Shown in pieces: positions 31,831 through 43,300 of a stretch of 55,235 bases of DNA (its first letter is position 1; every line of letters starts with the position of its first letter). Made by a program: the position numbers and the translations under genes. Source of the stretch: Clostridia bacterium (GTDB lineage: Bacteria > Bacillota > Clostridia > Oscillospirales > CAG-272); NCBI GenBank assembly GCA_017508665.1, contig JAFVYL010000040.1:72309-127543 (forward strand). The letters are read 5' to 3'. The notes below the pieces were generated by a model. The model was not told the DNA's origin. It was given only the letters and a program-made list of their open reading frames with translations, and did no database searches.

Positions 31831-32901
31831 ATGGACACCAGCGTTACCTACAGATGCTTGAACTGTAACGGAGCTCTTGTTTTTGATGAGGACACACAGC
31901 TTTTAGTGTGCGGTTTTTGTCAATCAAAGTTTACAGAAAAAGACTTAGAGGACAGTGAAGCTGATAAAAAAGCGGATAAGATAGAAGAGGAGAATGCAAA
32001 GTTTCGCGCCGAGATTTTGGAGTACCGATGCACCAGCTGCGGAGCTGAGGTTATAGCTGATAAGAACACGGCGGCGAGCACCTGCTATTTTTGCCACAAC
32101 CCGGTAGTGCTTGTAGATAAGCTCTCGGGCGAGTTCAAGCCGTCTAAGATAATTTCATTTAAGTTTGATAAGGATGAGGCTAAGGCCACCTTCTTACGCT
32201 TTGCGAAGAAAAAATGGTTCGTGCCTAAGGACTATTTCTCGTCCGATCAGATAGACAAGATCAGCGGCGTTTACTATCCCTTCTGGGTAACGGATGCCGA
32301 CACCGATTCCGAGTTTAGTGCGATAGGCAAGAACGTTCGCACGTGGCGTGCGGGTGACTACCGCTACACAGAGACTACCACGTACGACGTTTACCGCCGC
32401 GGTGATATACACTTTGAGGACATCACCACCTCTGCCATTTCTACCGAGGAGAAGGATATGCTTGAGGGCATACTTCCGTATCCCATAGAGGACTATCAGG
32501 ATTTTGCGATGCCGTATCTTCAGGGCTACTTAGCAAAAAAGCGTGATATCGACAGAGATCTTCTTTACGACGAGGTCAAGGGACGTATGGACTCCTACGC
32601 CGAGACTCTCTTGAAGCGTACTACCAATTATAACATTCTCACTACAAGGCATCTTGACGTAGCTATTATCAAGAGCCATTGGGAGTACAGCCTCATGCCC
32701 GTGTGGATATTGACCTATAAGAAAAAGCATAAGCACGACAGCAAAAAGGACAAGACCTACGTATACGCTATGAACGGCTCGACAGGTAAGATATACGGAG
32801 AATTACCCGTGAGCGCATTCAAGCTTACCTTAGCGAGTTTAGGTGCATGCCTGCTTGCAGGACTTGCCGCGTTTCTTGTCGGATTTATCGGATTTATGTA
32901 A
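31831..32901 (+). CDS. TFIIB-type zinc-ribbon membrane protein
   Basis: 356 residues. Two N-terminal zinc ribbons are visible: YRCLNCNG with VCGFCQ (about 8-30) and YRCTSCGA with TCYFCHNP (about 67-91). Between them lies an acidic coiled stretch. The middle (about 100-320) is a conserved beta-rich region, YYPFWVTDADT and LMPVWILTYKKK, seen in hypothetical zinc-ribbon proteins of Firmicutes, and a hydrophobic segment (AFKLTLASLGACLLAGLAAF, then LVGFIGFM) closes the protein. It is probably tail-anchored with ribbons in the cytoplasm. It heads a three-gene operon. The function is not known to me. Confidence 0.85.
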   Translation: MDTSVTYRCLNCNGALVFDEDTQLLVCGFCQSKFTEKDLEDSEADKKADKIEEENAKFRAEILEYRCTSCGAEVIADKNTAASTCYFCHNPVVLVDKLSGEFKPSKIISFKFDKDEAKATFLRFAKKKWFVPKDYFSSDQIDKISGVYYPFWVTDADTDSEFSAIGKNVRTWRAGDYRYTETTTYDVYRRGDIHFEDITTSAISTEEKDMLEGILPYPIEDYQDFAMPYLQGYLAKKRDIDRDLLYDEVKGRMDSYAETLLKRTTNYNILTTRHLDVAIIKSHWEYSLMPVWILTYKKKHKHDSKKDKTYVYAMNGSTGKIYGELPVSAFKLTLASLGACLLAGLAAFLVGFIGFM

Positions 32902-32914
32902 GGAGGCCTATATT

Positions 32915-33130
32915 ATGTTTGAAGTAATAGCTGTTTCTGCGGCGGTTGCGCTTGTTTCGGCAGGTGCTGTCTGCTTCGGTGTTATCAGATACTATAAGCG
33001 AGGACTTTTCTCGCCCATATATCCTCTTGAGCATTATACACGTTTGGATCTCAGACACAGTGACGACGTTTTTATTGACAGGACCGTAACGAGAGTAAGG
33101 GTTTCCTCGTCGAAAGATGATAAAGATTAA
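32915..33130 (+). CDS. Small single-pass membrane protein
   Basis: 71 residues, beginning at the ATG at 32915 behind AAGGAGG. One hydrophobic helix (VIAVSAAVALVSAGAVCFGV) is followed by a basic stretch (RYYKRG) and a polar tail with RHSDDVFIDRTVTRVRVSS. This implies N-out/C-in topology. It sits 13 nt after the zinc-ribbon gene and 13 nt before the DUF4434 gene, so it belongs to that operon. No family is recognised. It may partner the zinc-ribbon membrane protein. Confidence 0.75.
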   Translation: MFEVIAVSAAVALVSAGAVCFGVIRYYKRGLFSPIYPLEHYTRLDLRHSDDVFIDRTVTRVRVSSSKDDKD

Positions 33131-33143
33131 AAAGGAGACCAAC

Positions 33144-34037
33144 ATGAAAGGACCTATTACAGGTACGTTTATAGACGAGATCACGTACGATATCCCCTCG
33201 TCAAACTGGACGAGGAGGGAATGGTGCCGCGATCTCGATAATATGAAGAAGATAGGCATCGATACGCTTATCTTTATACGCGGCGGTTTCTATGGCAGGA
33301 CAATATACCCATCGCGCCATTTCGGAACAGAAAGCACGGATGATTTTGCAGGCTTCATAATGACCGAGGCTGCGAAACGAAAAATGGACGTTTATATGGG
33401 ACTTCACATCACGACTCTTGATTGGAGCGGCGGAGATGCGGCAGGAGAAATATCAAATAACCGCCACTTTATCGACGAAGTGTATTCGAGATACCACGGC
33501 ATACCGTCCTTCAAAGGCTGGTACATACCTCAGGAAGCGAGCAAAGATGAGCTCAATATAACCGAGGTTATGAAGGGACTTTCCTATCTGTGTAAGGAGA
33601 AGGATCAGACTATGCCCGTGCTTATCAGTCCGTATTTCAATACTTACGTGACAGGCGGTGATTTTACGGTAGCACAGCATGCAGAGGAGTGGCACAGCAT
33701 CTTCTCTCGATGCTCCGAGCAGATAGATATCTGCGCCTTCCAGGACGGCTCTGCGCCGATGCAGACGATGTCGGAATACCTCTCTGCGACAAAGCAGCTT
33801 TGCGACGAGTTCAATATCCGTCATTGGGTAAACACCGAGACCTTTGAGCGCGATGTGCGCAGAATGTACTATCCGATTCCTTTTGACATTCTTAGACAAA
33901 AGCTTGATATGCACAAGGCATATGCGGAAAAGGTTATTACCTTTGAGTTCTCGCATTTCCTTAGCCCTCAGTCGATATATCCCTCAGCAAGAAATTTGAA
34001 CAGACTTTACCGCAACTTTTACAAAGGAAATAAATAA
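33144..34037 (+). CDS. DUF4434 protein (TIM-barrel, glycosidase-like)
   Basis: 297 residues, no signal peptide. The start at 33144 follows AAGGAGA. ITGTFIDEITYDIPSSNW opens the DUF4434 pattern, then LDNMKKIGIDTLIFIRGG, KMDVYMGLHITT, FKGWYIPQEASKD and ICAFQDGSAP. The alternation of strands and helices and the acidic residues at strand ends resemble glycoside-hydrolase TIM barrels. Enzyme activity and substrate are not established. It is the third gene of the zinc-ribbon operon and is followed by a terminator. The link between it and the membrane proteins is unclear. Confidence 0.82.
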   Translation: MKGPITGTFIDEITYDIPSSNWTRREWCRDLDNMKKIGIDTLIFIRGGFYGRTIYPSRHFGTESTDDFAGFIMTEAAKRKMDVYMGLHITTLDWSGGDAAGEISNNRHFIDEVYSRYHGIPSFKGWYIPQEASKDELNITEVMKGLSYLCKEKDQTMPVLISPYFNTYVTGGDFTVAQHAEEWHSIFSRCSEQIDICAFQDGSAPMQTMSEYLSATKQLCDEFNIRHWVNTETFERDVRRMYYPIPFDILRQKLDMHKAYAEKVITFEFSHFLSPQSIYPSARNLNRLYRNFYKGNK

Positions 34038-34052
34038 CAAACGAATATTTGG

Positions 34053-34093
34053 ATAAAGCAAGGTTAGAATTAAAAACTAATCTTGCTTTTTCT
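34053..34093 (+). terminator. Terminator after the DUF4434 gene
   Basis: A 12-bp stem AAGCAAGGTTAG/CTAATCTTGCTT (one G-U) with TTTTTC. Confidence 0.87.
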
Positions 34094-34094
34094 C

Positions 34095-34129
34095 TTTACT
34101 TTATAAAAAATATGTGTTAAAATTATAAT
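34095..34129 (+). promoter_or_regulatory. Promoter of uvrBA-nrdG-dut
   Basis: TTTACT (34095-34100), 17-bp spacer, TAAAAT (34118-34123); an overlapping TATAAT (34124-34129) is the alternative -10. No SOS (LexA) box was recognised nearby. Confidence 0.55.
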
Positions 34130-34183
34130 GCGAAAATATACAGTCGGGGTAACAGCGCAAGACACACCCGGAAAGGAGGCAGT

Positions 34184-36139
34184 ATGCAGAGCGGAAAATT
34201 TATACTTAAAAGCGAATATAAGCCTACGGGTGATCAGCCTGCAGCTATTGCCGCGCTTACCGAGGGTATCCTTGCGGGCGAGAGAGCTCAGACACTCGTC
34301 GGTGTTACCGGATCGGGTAAGACCTTTACTATGGCAAACGTCATAGCAAATCTTAACCGACCGACACTTGTCCTCGCACACAACAAGACTCTTGCCGCTC
34401 AGCTTTGCACCGAGTTCCGTGAGTTCTTCCCGGACAATGCCGTAGAATATTTCGTTTCCTACTACGATTACTATCAGCCCGAGGCGTACGTACCCGGCAA
34501 GGATATGTATATTGAGAAGGATGCGATGATAAACGATGAGATAGATATGCTCCGCCACAGTGCGACCTCGGCTCTTTTCGAGCGCCGTGACGTTATAATA
34601 GTGGCATCGGTATCCTGCATTTACTCCCTCGGTGATCCTATGGAGTATCAGGGGTTGCTTGTATCTCTCCGTCCGGGACAGCAGATGTCACGCGACGATC
34701 TTGTCCGCGCTCTCGTTTCTATCAGCTATGAGAGAAACGATATGAATTTTATCAGAAACAAATTCAGAGTGAAGGGGGACGTCGTTGAGATATACCCCGC
34801 ATCTGCGCGCGATTACGCGATCAGGGTAGAGTTCTTCGGTGACGAGATAGATCGCATATCCAAGATAAATACCGTGACCGGTGAGGTGATAGAGAGACTC
34901 TCATATACGGCTATATTCCCCGCCACTCACTATGCTGTATCGGATGACAGACGAGAGGCTGCTCTTGCTGAGATTGAGGCTGAGATGCGTGAGCGTGTTA
35001 AGTTTTTCAAGTCCGAAAACAAGCTCATCGAGGCGCAGAGGATAGAGGAGAGGACGAAATATGATATAGAGATGCTCCGTGAGGTCGGCTTCTGCTCGGG
35101 TGTTGAGAACTATTCCCGAGTGCTTGCAGGCAGACCGGAGGGCTCGACTCCATACACACTTCTTGATTATTTCCCCGATGATTTCATCATGTTTATAGAC
35201 GAGTCACACGTTACGCTTCCGCAGGTGCGCGGTATGTCGGGCGGTGACTTTGCGAGAAAGCGCAACCTCGTCGACTACGGATTCCGTCTGCCGTCCGCAT
35301 ACGACAACCGACCTCTGTTCTTCAACGAATTCGAGGAGCGCATAAGACAGGCTATATTTGTCAGCGCGACACCGGGTGAGTATGAGAAGGCGGAGAGCTC
35401 GTCTATGGTAGAGCAGCTGATAAGACCTACCGGACTTATAGATCCGTTAGTCGAGGTCAGACCGGTTGAAGGACAGGTGGACGATCTCCTTTCCGAGATA
35501 CGTAAAACCGTGGACAGAGGAGAGAAGACTCTCGTTACCACACTCACCACAAAGATGGCTGAGGACCTTACCGAATACCTTGCCGCAAACGGTGTTAAGG
35601 TCAAGTATATACATCACAGAGTAGAAACCATTGAGAGAATGCAGATAATCCGCGATCTCCGTCTCGGACTTTTCGACGTGCTTGTGGGAATAAATCTGTT
35701 AAGAGAAGGTCTTGATATACCCGAGGTATCTCTCGTTGCGATACTCGATGCGGACAAGGAGGGCTTCCTTCGTTCAGAGACGTCGCTTATACAGACAGTC
35801 GGGCGAGCCGCGAGAAATATCAACGGCCACGTAGTTATGTATGCTGACAGCATCACGAGATCTATGCGCGGTGCTATCGATGAAACCAACCGCCGCCGCG
35901 AGATACAGATGCGTTACAATGAAGAAAACGGCATCACTCCCGAGAGTGTGCGCAAGAAGGTTGCAGACGTTATAGAAATAGGCAAGAAGGTAAAGCCCGA
36001 GAGCGACAAGAAGCTCTCAAAACTCGAGAGAGACAAGCTGATAGAGAAGCTGACGGCAGAGATGCGTGATGCGGCAAAGCGGCTTGAGTTCGAGCAGGCG
36101 GCTTATATCAGAGATAGAATTAAGGAGCTGAGAAAATAA
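34184..36139 (+). CDS. uvrB: UvrB, excinuclease ABC subunit B
   Basis: DNA-damage verification subunit of nucleotide excision repair. 651 residues, family-typical. Walker [10 protein letters not shown] (about 39-47), the beta-hairpin [10 protein letters not shown] used to clamp DNA (about 92-101), DESH box (about 339), helicase C-terminal motifs including [11 protein letters not shown] and QTVGRAARN, and a C-terminal UVR motif ([20 protein letters not shown]) that binds UvrC. The ribosome binding site is AAAGGAGG. It starts an operon with uvrA, 33 nt before it. Confidence 0.98.
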   Translation: MQSGKFILKSEYKPTGDQPAAIAALTEGILAGERAQTLVGVTGSGKTFTMANVIANLNRPTLVLAHNKTLAAQLCTEFREFFPDNAVEYFVSYYDYYQPEAYVPGKDMYIEKDAMINDEIDMLRHSATSALFERRDVIIVASVSCIYSLGDPMEYQGLLVSLRPGQQMSRDDLVRALVSISYERNDMNFIRNKFRVKGDVVEIYPASARDYAIRVEFFGDEIDRISKINTVTGEVIERLSYTAIFPATHYAVSDDRREAALAEIEAEMRERVKFFKSENKLIEAQRIEERTKYDIEMLREVGFCSGVENYSRVLAGRPEGSTPYTLLDYFPDDFIMFIDESHVTLPQVRGMSGGDFARKRNLVDYGFRLPSAYDNRPLFFNEFEERIRQAIFVSATPGEYEKAESSSMVEQLIRPTGLIDPLVEVRPVEGQVDDLLSEIRKTVDRGEKTLVTTLTTKMAEDLTEYLAANGVKVKYIHHRVETIERMQIIRDLRLGLFDVLVGINLLREGLDIPEVSLVAILDADKEGFLRSETSLIQTVGRAARNINGHVVMYADSITRSMRGAIDETNRRREIQMRYNEENGITPESVRKKVADVIEIGKKVKPESDKKLSKLERDKLIEKLTAEMRDAAKRLEFEQAAYIRDRIKELRK

Positions 36140-36172
36140 TTTTTTCGCTCATTGAAATAAAAAGGTGTAAAA

Positions 36173-39004
36173 ATGTCAAGAAAAATTGTCATTAAAGGCG
36201 CAAAAGTTAATAATTTAAAGAATATAGACGTTACGATACCGCGCGATCAACTCGTTGTTCTTACCGGACTTTCCGGCAGCGGTAAGTCTTCTTTGGCATT
36301 CGATACGCTCTATGCCGAGGGGCACAGACGTTTTGTCGAGAGCCTTTCGTCCTACGCGCGCATGTTTATAGGACAGATGGATAAGCCCGAGGTCGATCTT
36401 ATTGAGGGACTCTCGCCCGCTATTTCCATCGACCAGAAGACTACGTCCAAGAACCCGAGATCTACTGTCGGAACAGTTACCGAGATCTACGACTACCTGC
36501 GACTCCTTTACGCTCGTGTCGGTACTCCTCACTGTCCCGTGTGCGGTAAGGTTATAGAGCAACAGTCACTCGACCAGATCGTTGCCAAGATTCTCTCTTT
36601 GCCCGAGGGTACTCGTTTTATGGTGCTCTCTCCTGTAGTCAGAGCGCAAAAGGGAATGCACGAAAAGGTGTTTCTAGATGCGCGTAAGAGCGGCTTTGCC
36701 AGAGTCAGAGTAGACGGCAATCTTTATGATCTCACGGAAAATATAGAGCTTGATAAAAACATCAGACATACAGTAGATATCGTCGTTGACCGACTCGTTA
36801 TAAAGGATGATATCCGCTCCCGTCTGTCAGATTCTGTGGAGAGTGCTCTGCGCGCGTCCGACGGACGTGTTACGGTTGTTACCGTTCCTCGCGAGGGAGA
36901 TCCCGAAGAGCTTGAGTTCTCGCAGAAATATGCCTGCGAAGAGCACGGTATCAGCTTTCCCGAGCTCGAGCCGAGAATGTTCTCTTTCAATAACCCGATA
37001 GGCGCTTGTCCCGAATGTGCAGGCATAGGCAATATGCAGCGCATTTCGGTAAAAAAGCTTATGCCGCATATGCATCTGTCACTTCGTGATGGCGGTATAG
37101 CGGTCAACGGATTTAAGACCATGACGGAGGATTCCTGGACAGGACCTCTCGTTGCTGCTGTAGGCGAAGCATATGGATTTACCCTTGACACACCTCTCAA
37201 GGACTTCACAGAGGAGCAGATGGACGTGCTTATGTACGGCTCGGGAACGAGAAAGTATAACGTAATGCGCTACTTCGGCGGAGACGGCAGAGAGCAGAAC
37301 ACCACCTTTGACGGCATCGTGCATATTATCGAAAAGCGTATGCGTATGATGGGCGGCGATTACTATCAGGAATTCGTAGAAGAGGTGGCGTGTCCGAGAT
37401 GTAAGGGCAGAAGGCTCTCTGATACCGTACTCGGTGTTACCGTAGGCGGACTTAATATTGATGAGATAACCAGACTTTCGGTAGATAAAATGCTGAAATT
37501 CGTGGAGGAGCTTAGCTTCGACGAGTCCAAGACGATTATTGCCAAGGAGGTACTCAAGGAGATCAAGGCGAGACTCAATTTCCTTGTCAGCGTAGGACTT
37601 GACTATCTGAATTTGGCAAGAACGGCAGGTACGCTTTCCGGAGGCGAGGCGCAGCGAATCCGTCTCGCTACACAGATAGGCTCAGCTCTCACGGGAGTTC
37701 TTTATATTCTTGATGAGCCGAGCATAGGACTTCATCAGCGTGACAACGGCAAGCTTATAGCCACCCTTAAGCATTTGCGCGAGCTTGGTAACTCGGTTAT
37801 CGTGGTTGAGCACGACGAGGAGACGATGCGCGAGGCGGACTTCATAGTTGATATAGGACCGGGCGCAGGAATACACGGCGGCGAGGTAGTAGCTACCGGC
37901 ACGCCCGAAGAGGTTGCAAAATGCGAAAAATCCATCACGGGTGCTTACCTTTCAGGCAGAAAGATCATACCCGTGCCGAAAAAACGTAGGGAGGGAAGCG
38001 GAAATTACCTCCATATCGAGGGCGCGAGAGAGAACAATCTCAAAGGAATCTCCGTTGATATTCCGCTCGGTAAATTCATTGCGGTCACAGGAGTTTCCGG
38101 CAGCGGTAAATCCTCGCTGATAAATTCTGTTCTGCTTCGTACTCTGCAGCGTGACCTTAATCGCTCGATTACCTATCCCGGCAAGGTCGACTCGATCACG
38201 GGTATGGAGCATCTTGACAAGGTCATAGCTATCGATCAGAGTGCGATAGGCAGGACTCCAAGATCCAATCCCGCAACCTATACCGGACTCTTTACCGAGA
38301 TACGAAACCTCTTTGCCAAGACCAAGGATGCCAAGGCAAGGGGATACAACGCCGGCAGATTCTCCTTCAACGTAAAGGGCGGAAGATGCGAAGCGTGTGA
38401 AGGCGACGGTGTAAAGTGTATAGAGATGAACTTCTTGCCCGACGTTTACGTGAAATGTGACGTATGCGGTGGAAAAAGATATAACAGAGATACCCTTGAG
38501 GTCAAGTACAAGGGTAAAAGTATATATGACGTGCTTGAGATGTCCGTAGAGGAGGGAATGTATTTCTTCGAGGGACTTCCTCAAATAGAGAGAAAGCTTA
38601 GGACTCTTTATGAGGTCGGACTTGGTTATATTAAAATAGGTCAGTCCTCAACCACTCTCTCGGGAGGAGAAGCACAGAGAGTAAAGCTTGCCACAGAGCT
38701 TGCAAAACGTTCAACAGGCAAGACAATATACATTCTCGATGAGCCTACTACAGGACTTCACACAGAGGACGTGTCTAAGCTTATAGCTATACTCGACAGA
38801 CTTGCAGACGGTGGAAATACCGTCGTTACAATAGAGCATAATCTAGACCTTATTAAGTGTGCCGATCATATAATCGATCTTGGCCCTGAGGGTGGAGACG
38901 GCGGCGGAACGGTGGTTGCCGCTGGTACTCCCGAAGAGGTCGTTAAGTGCGAGAAATCCTACACGGGTATGTTCTTAAAAGATAAATTAACACAAAATTT
39001 GTAA
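36173..39004 (+). CDS. uvrA: UvrA, excinuclease ABC subunit A
   Basis: ATP-driven damage sensor that loads UvrB. 943 residues. Two ABC cassettes: Walker A GLSGSGKSSL (about 31) and GVSGSGKSSL (about 640), signatures LSGGEAQR twice, Walker B ILDEPSIGLH and ILDEPTTGLH. Three cysteine sets are visible: CPVCGKV (about 121), CEEHG with CPEC, and CEACEG with CDVCGG, the last two being zinc modules. All domains look intact. It lies between uvrB and nrdG in the same transcription unit. Confidence 0.98.
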   Translation: MSRKIVIKGAKVNNLKNIDVTIPRDQLVVLTGLSGSGKSSLAFDTLYAEGHRRFVESLSSYARMFIGQMDKPEVDLIEGLSPAISIDQKTTSKNPRSTVGTVTEIYDYLRLLYARVGTPHCPVCGKVIEQQSLDQIVAKILSLPEGTRFMVLSPVVRAQKGMHEKVFLDARKSGFARVRVDGNLYDLTENIELDKNIRHTVDIVVDRLVIKDDIRSRLSDSVESALRASDGRVTVVTVPREGDPEELEFSQKYACEEHGISFPELEPRMFSFNNPIGACPECAGIGNMQRISVKKLMPHMHLSLRDGGIAVNGFKTMTEDSWTGPLVAAVGEAYGFTLDTPLKDFTEEQMDVLMYGSGTRKYNVMRYFGGDGREQNTTFDGIVHIIEKRMRMMGGDYYQEFVEEVACPRCKGRRLSDTVLGVTVGGLNIDEITRLSVDKMLKFVEELSFDESKTIIAKEVLKEIKARLNFLVSVGLDYLNLARTAGTLSGGEAQRIRLATQIGSALTGVLYILDEPSIGLHQRDNGKLIATLKHLRELGNSVIVVEHDEETMREADFIVDIGPGAGIHGGEVVATGTPEEVAKCEKSITGAYLSGRKIIPVPKKRREGSGNYLHIEGARENNLKGISVDIPLGKFIAVTGVSGSGKSSLINSVLLRTLQRDLNRSITYPGKVDSITGMEHLDKVIAIDQSAIGRTPRSNPATYTGLFTEIRNLFAKTKDAKARGYNAGRFSFNVKGGRCEACEGDGVKCIEMNFLPDVYVKCDVCGGKRYNRDTLEVKYKGKSIYDVLEMSVEEGMYFFEGLPQIERKLRTLYEVGLGYIKIGQSSTTLSGGEAQRVKLATELAKRSTGKTIYILDEPTTGLHTEDVSKLIAILDRLADGGNTVVTIEHNLDLIKCADHIIDLGPEGGDGGGTVVAAGTPEEVVKCEKSYTGMFLKDKLTQNL

Positions 39005-39017
39005 GGTAAAGTTTACA

Positions 39018-39587
39018 ATGTACTATGGAACAGTAAAGAAATTTGACGTTGCCAACGGAGAGGGGATAAGAACGACTCTCTTTGTCAGTGGCTGTACAAA
39101 CAGGTGTAAAAATTGCTTTCAGCCCGAGACTTGGGCGTTTGATTACGGAGAGCCTTTTACTGATGAGGTAGCTGAGGATATCCTCGACACTTTTAATATT
39201 CCATCAGTAAGAGGACTTACCGTCCTTGGCGGTGAGCCGATGGAACCGTCCAATCAGAGAGCTCTGCTTCCTTTCCTCAAGGAGTTCAAGCGCAGATTCC
39301 CGGATAAGACGCTCTGGGTATTTACAGGCAATCTTTACGAGGACCTCACCGGACAGCTTGGTGAGCATCCAAAACATCTCGATATAACAGAGGAGCTTCT
39401 TTCTCTCGTTGACATACTTGTCGACGGACGGTTTGAGGAGGAGAAAAAGCGCCTTGGTCTGAGATTCCGCGGATCTTCAAATCAGAGAATAATTGATATG
39501 AATAAAACGCGAGAAATGGGCAGAATAGTCATTTGGGAAGGCTGTAAGCTTGATAAATTTTACAATTTGGCGGAGGAAAACAAATAA
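39018..39587 (+). CDS. nrdG: Anaerobic ribonucleotide reductase activase (radical SAM)
   Basis: Installs the glycyl radical on the class III ribonucleotide reductase NrdD using S-adenosylmethionine. 189 residues. The radical-SAM cluster motif is GCTNRCKNC (Cys26, Cys30, Cys33), followed by GGEPMEPSNQ, which contacts SAM, and DILVDGRFEE. Length and motifs fit NrdG and not the larger PFL activase. NrdD is not in the window, so its partner must lie elsewhere. The gene lies 13 nt after uvrA and its stop overlaps the dut start by one base. It implies anaerobic deoxynucleotide synthesis. Confidence 0.94.
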   Translation: MYYGTVKKFDVANGEGIRTTLFVSGCTNRCKNCFQPETWAFDYGEPFTDEVAEDILDTFNIPSVRGLTVLGGEPMEPSNQRALLPFLKEFKRRFPDKTLWVFTGNLYEDLTGQLGEHPKHLDITEELLSLVDILVDGRFEEEKKRLGLRFRGSSNQRIIDMNKTREMGRIVIWEGCKLDKFYNLAEENK

Positions 39588-40024
39588 TGAAGCTGAGAAT
39601 CAAAAAACTCGACGACAGAGCTACCGTGCCCACCTACGGGACAGAGTATTCCGCGGGTGCGGATCTTTACAATCTTATAGGAGAGACGGTAACTATTCCC
39701 GCTCACTCTACTTACCTTGTCCATACAGGTATATCCGTTGAGATACCCGAGGGATACTGCGGCCTTATATTCGCTCGCTCGGGCCTCGCATCAAAGCGCG
39801 GACTCGCTCCCGCAAATAAGGTTGGCGTTATAGATGCCGACTATCGCGGGGAGGTCATGGTGGCTTTACATAATCACACCGACCGTACTCAGACCGTAGA
39901 GGGAGGCGAAAGAATTGCTCAGCTTGCTATCGTACCTTTCCTAAAGGCAGATTTTGAGCTTGTAGATGAGCTTTCCGATACTGAAAGAGGTGCAGGTGGA
40001 TTCGGTTCGACGGGTACAAAGTGA
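39587..40024 (+). CDS. dut: dUTP diphosphatase
   Basis: Hydrolyses dUTP to dUMP, keeping uracil out of DNA and feeding dTMP synthesis. 145 residues, trimeric family. All five motifs are seen in order: EYSAGADLYN, ARSGLASKRG, NKVGVIDADYRGEV, GERIAQLAIVP and the C-terminal GAGGFGSTGTK. It is coupled to nrdG, which also concerns deoxynucleotides, and ends the uvrB-uvrA-nrdG-dut unit. Confidence 0.97.
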   Translation: MKLRIKKLDDRATVPTYGTEYSAGADLYNLIGETVTIPAHSTYLVHTGISVEIPEGYCGLIFARSGLASKRGLAPANKVGVIDADYRGEVMVALHNHTDRTQTVEGGERIAQLAIVPFLKADFELVDELSDTERGAGGFGSTGTK

Positions 40025-40088
40025 TTTTTTTGTTGAATATGCATAAAAAAATACGGCAAAATTCATATAATTAAAAGTTGAATTTTTT

Positions 40089-40155
40089 GGCAGACATGAA
40101 AGCGATTTTAATTGACAATCACCGTTTTTATGTCTGCCATTTATTTCTTTTTTTG
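40089..40155 (+). terminator. Terminator after dut
   Basis: Stem TGGCAGACAT/ATGTCTGCCA around a loop of about 32 nt, then a T-rich tail. The remaining part of 40025-40345 is AT-rich and holds only the next promoter. Confidence 0.72.
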
Positions 40156-40256
40156 TTAAAATTGCAAGAAAACTGCAAATTATCTAAGTTGTAATTTGCC
40201 CCTTTTTTATTAAATATTACTAAAAAGAGATTTCATATTTTTTATTATTTTCAGTA

Positions 40257-40285
40257 TTGACAAATCGGATATGATAGTGTATAAT
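40257..40285 (+). promoter_or_regulatory. Consensus promoter of the giant repeat lipoprotein
   Basis: Perfect TTGACA (40257-40262), 17-bp spacer, perfect TATAAT (40280-40285). Confidence 0.9.
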
Positions 40286-40345
40286 GCAACTCATTCTACT
40301 AAAATTTATTGATCGTGCATACACGCATATAAAAAGGAGGAAATA

Positions 40346-43300
40346 ATGAAGAAAAATCGTAACAGGATTTATTCTGCACTTAAAAGACTTGTTTGCTTGT
40401 CTGCGATGCTTGCTTGCATGTTTGCCTTGTCCGCCTGCGAAATTGATATTCCAAATCCGGGTGCCGATCATACTTGTGCATATCACGGTACAAGAATCAG
40501 TACTGACGGGGACATAACCAATTTTAAGGATACTGTTCAGCGTGGTTCCAATAGTGCTTTACACTACTATCTTGCAAAGGATGTGAATCTCGAAGCCAAA
40601 CTCACAATTCCCGAGGGTACATATGTTGGAATTTGTGTGCGCAAATATAATATCAAGCTGAACGAAACAATAGTCAACGATTCAGATCTTTATACCGTCA
40701 CGGATACCAACAATGACGGATTCATAGAACCGTCAGGCATCTACACCTTCAAGTGCGGAGAGCATGCAATGCACGGAAAGGAAATGTATTACTACGTAGA
40801 TCAGAATGCGGTTGACTTCTTCGCTAAGTGCGGAGATAACATATTCGCAAGAATCTCTCAGAGTTCATCCGTTTGCAATATTGCGCTCAGAGAGAATCTT
40901 AATTTCGACAGCAATTCATCCGCGTTTGTTATTCCTGCGGGAAAAACACTTAAGGTATGTACATACGGATACGGATTTACATACGGGGCTAATCTTAAAT
41001 CTGCAGGAGGACACCTTATCACTATCAACTGTTTAGATGATAACTATCATGACTGTCTCCGACTTGCAGATGATGCTCCCGCGATCAATCAGAGTAATCT
41101 CCAAAATGTACTTCAGATGATGCAGGGAATCACCTCCGGTACAGTGGAGGGATATCTCATAGGTGATATTTCTTGGACAGGTACACTCTCAGTTCCCGAG
41201 GGAGTAACTGCATTGATCTGTCTCAACGGTCATTCCGCAACCGGTGATATAAAGACCGGTCAGGTCATTGAGCAGATACTTAATCCCGAGACAGGACTGT
41301 ATGTTGATACCGTCGTCAATTACGGTAACATATTCTTCTTCGATTGCTCAAATCACATTTGCTCGGGCATCTGTCACAACGGAATGATGTATGCTCTTAA
41401 CAATAACTCGATAGACCGCACGATGGATTCTTTGAGATCGGCATTGAGCTTGGAGCAAATAGACGAGCCTATATTCTGCGTTCTTGAGGACAACGTTGAT
41501 ATTCCCGCTATAGAGGGCGTCTTGCTTTCAGTATGTGTCAACGGATTCCCGATGAGAGAGAACGAGTGGATCGTCAAGAATATCGACGGTCAGGATGTTA
41601 TAGTCGGCGGAATAATGTATTACAACTGCGCCAGCACACATCTTTGTGAGATATCCAATATGTTTGGCATGCCCAATTCTCCGATTCTCACCGATACCGC
41701 CGATACTGTCAATATGTTCGTTTCCGAATACGGATTCTTTAATGAGATCAAAGGATCTGACGGTAACGTGATCGCCAAAGTAGGCAGCTTCAATCTTACC
41801 GCGGATCTGAAGGGCAGCGGAGAGCTTGTTGCTCCCGAAGGTACGTTTGTAATAATCTGTCTTAACGGATTCTCCATGGGTGATGTAACGGTCGCTGAGG
41901 GCAGCAATGTCTTTATTTACGATTGCGGCGAGGAATACTGCGAGAATGCAAAGACGGATGTTATCGCCCTGAATCAGGATATAGTTAACCTATTCATAAT
42001 TTACAGTCAGATGTCAGGATCGCCGTTTACTGTCAGTTCGAATTACATTTTCGCACTTAACGATGATGTAACGGTTCCGGCAGGCGTTTTCAACGTTCCC
42101 GAAAACCTTTCCCTTAGTTTTTGTACTCACGGACACAGCATATCATTAGGTGATGCGCTGCCCAATGTTACTACCCATAACGGATGCACTACCCGTAAGA
42201 CGGAGCATCTTTGTGTCATTCCCGACATATTAAAGCCGATGGCTCCGTCGCCCGATATGGAGAGTAAGCCTTTAAAGGCGAAGAGTGCCGGAACAGTAAA
42301 CGCTGTATTCTCAAGACTCAGTGGCGGCTTGTATTTCTATCATCTTACCGAGGACCTTGAGGGCGTTGGCGAAATCAAAGCTCCGACAAATGCCGTGATA
42401 GGAATTTGCCTCGACGGTTACTCCGCAGGTGATATCACGGTCGCGAGCGGAAGCCGTATATTCTTCTATGAATGCGGTAAGCATTTCTGCGAGGTTGAGA
42501 GGACCAATTTGAACACTCTTGACCAGAATGCATTTGACTTCATAGCATTCCTTCTCGGAGGAAATACTTTGTATCTGAGCGGCGGTGATTCTATAGCCGT
42601 AAGCGAGGATATTACCATTCCGTTTGATATAAAGCTGGACGAAGGATCTTCTATTGGCATCTGCACGTGCGGCCACAACGTAGTTTGTACAGGCGGAACG
42701 GTCGGTGTAGTGCTTCACGATGACAATCATTCGGGTTCAATCAATCACGAGTGCGTAATTCCTACGTTAGTCAGCTCAGAGTTATCAGCTGTACCTCTTT
42801 TTGCTACCAATGCCGAAGGCTTAAGTGCTGCTTTTGAAAGAGATGCTGAAAACGGATTTGGCTTCTATTATCTCACCGCCAATATCGTCGGCGGAGGAGA
42901 GTTAGTTCTGCCTGAGAACTTCATGGCGGCAATATGTCTGAACGGATTTACGCTCGGTGATCTTGAGTTTGATTCTCAAAGCGTTGCTGTTTATGAATGC
43001 GGCAAGCGTTACTGTGCTGTTGCGCAGCAAGAGATCGTATATCTCGATCAGGGCGCGTTTGACTTCTTGACGCTTTTGATGACTCCGGAGGATCCGGGTG
43101 ACGGTACTGAAGCTGCAGCTCCTGAATTCCTTGTATCGGAAAATATGATCATCGGTATTAAGGGTGATGTTACTGTTAATTTCAACGTAACTGCTCAAGA
43201 TGGATATAAATTGAATTTCTGCACCTGCGGCGCTGCGCTCTCTGCAGGCGATGGAGTGACGTTCACCAACGTTGTTACACATAGCAACTGCTTACCGGTG

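Noticed and set aside
34030..34183. LexA/SOS box upstream of uvrB
   Set aside because: No GAAC-N4-GTTC-type palindrome was found in this region.
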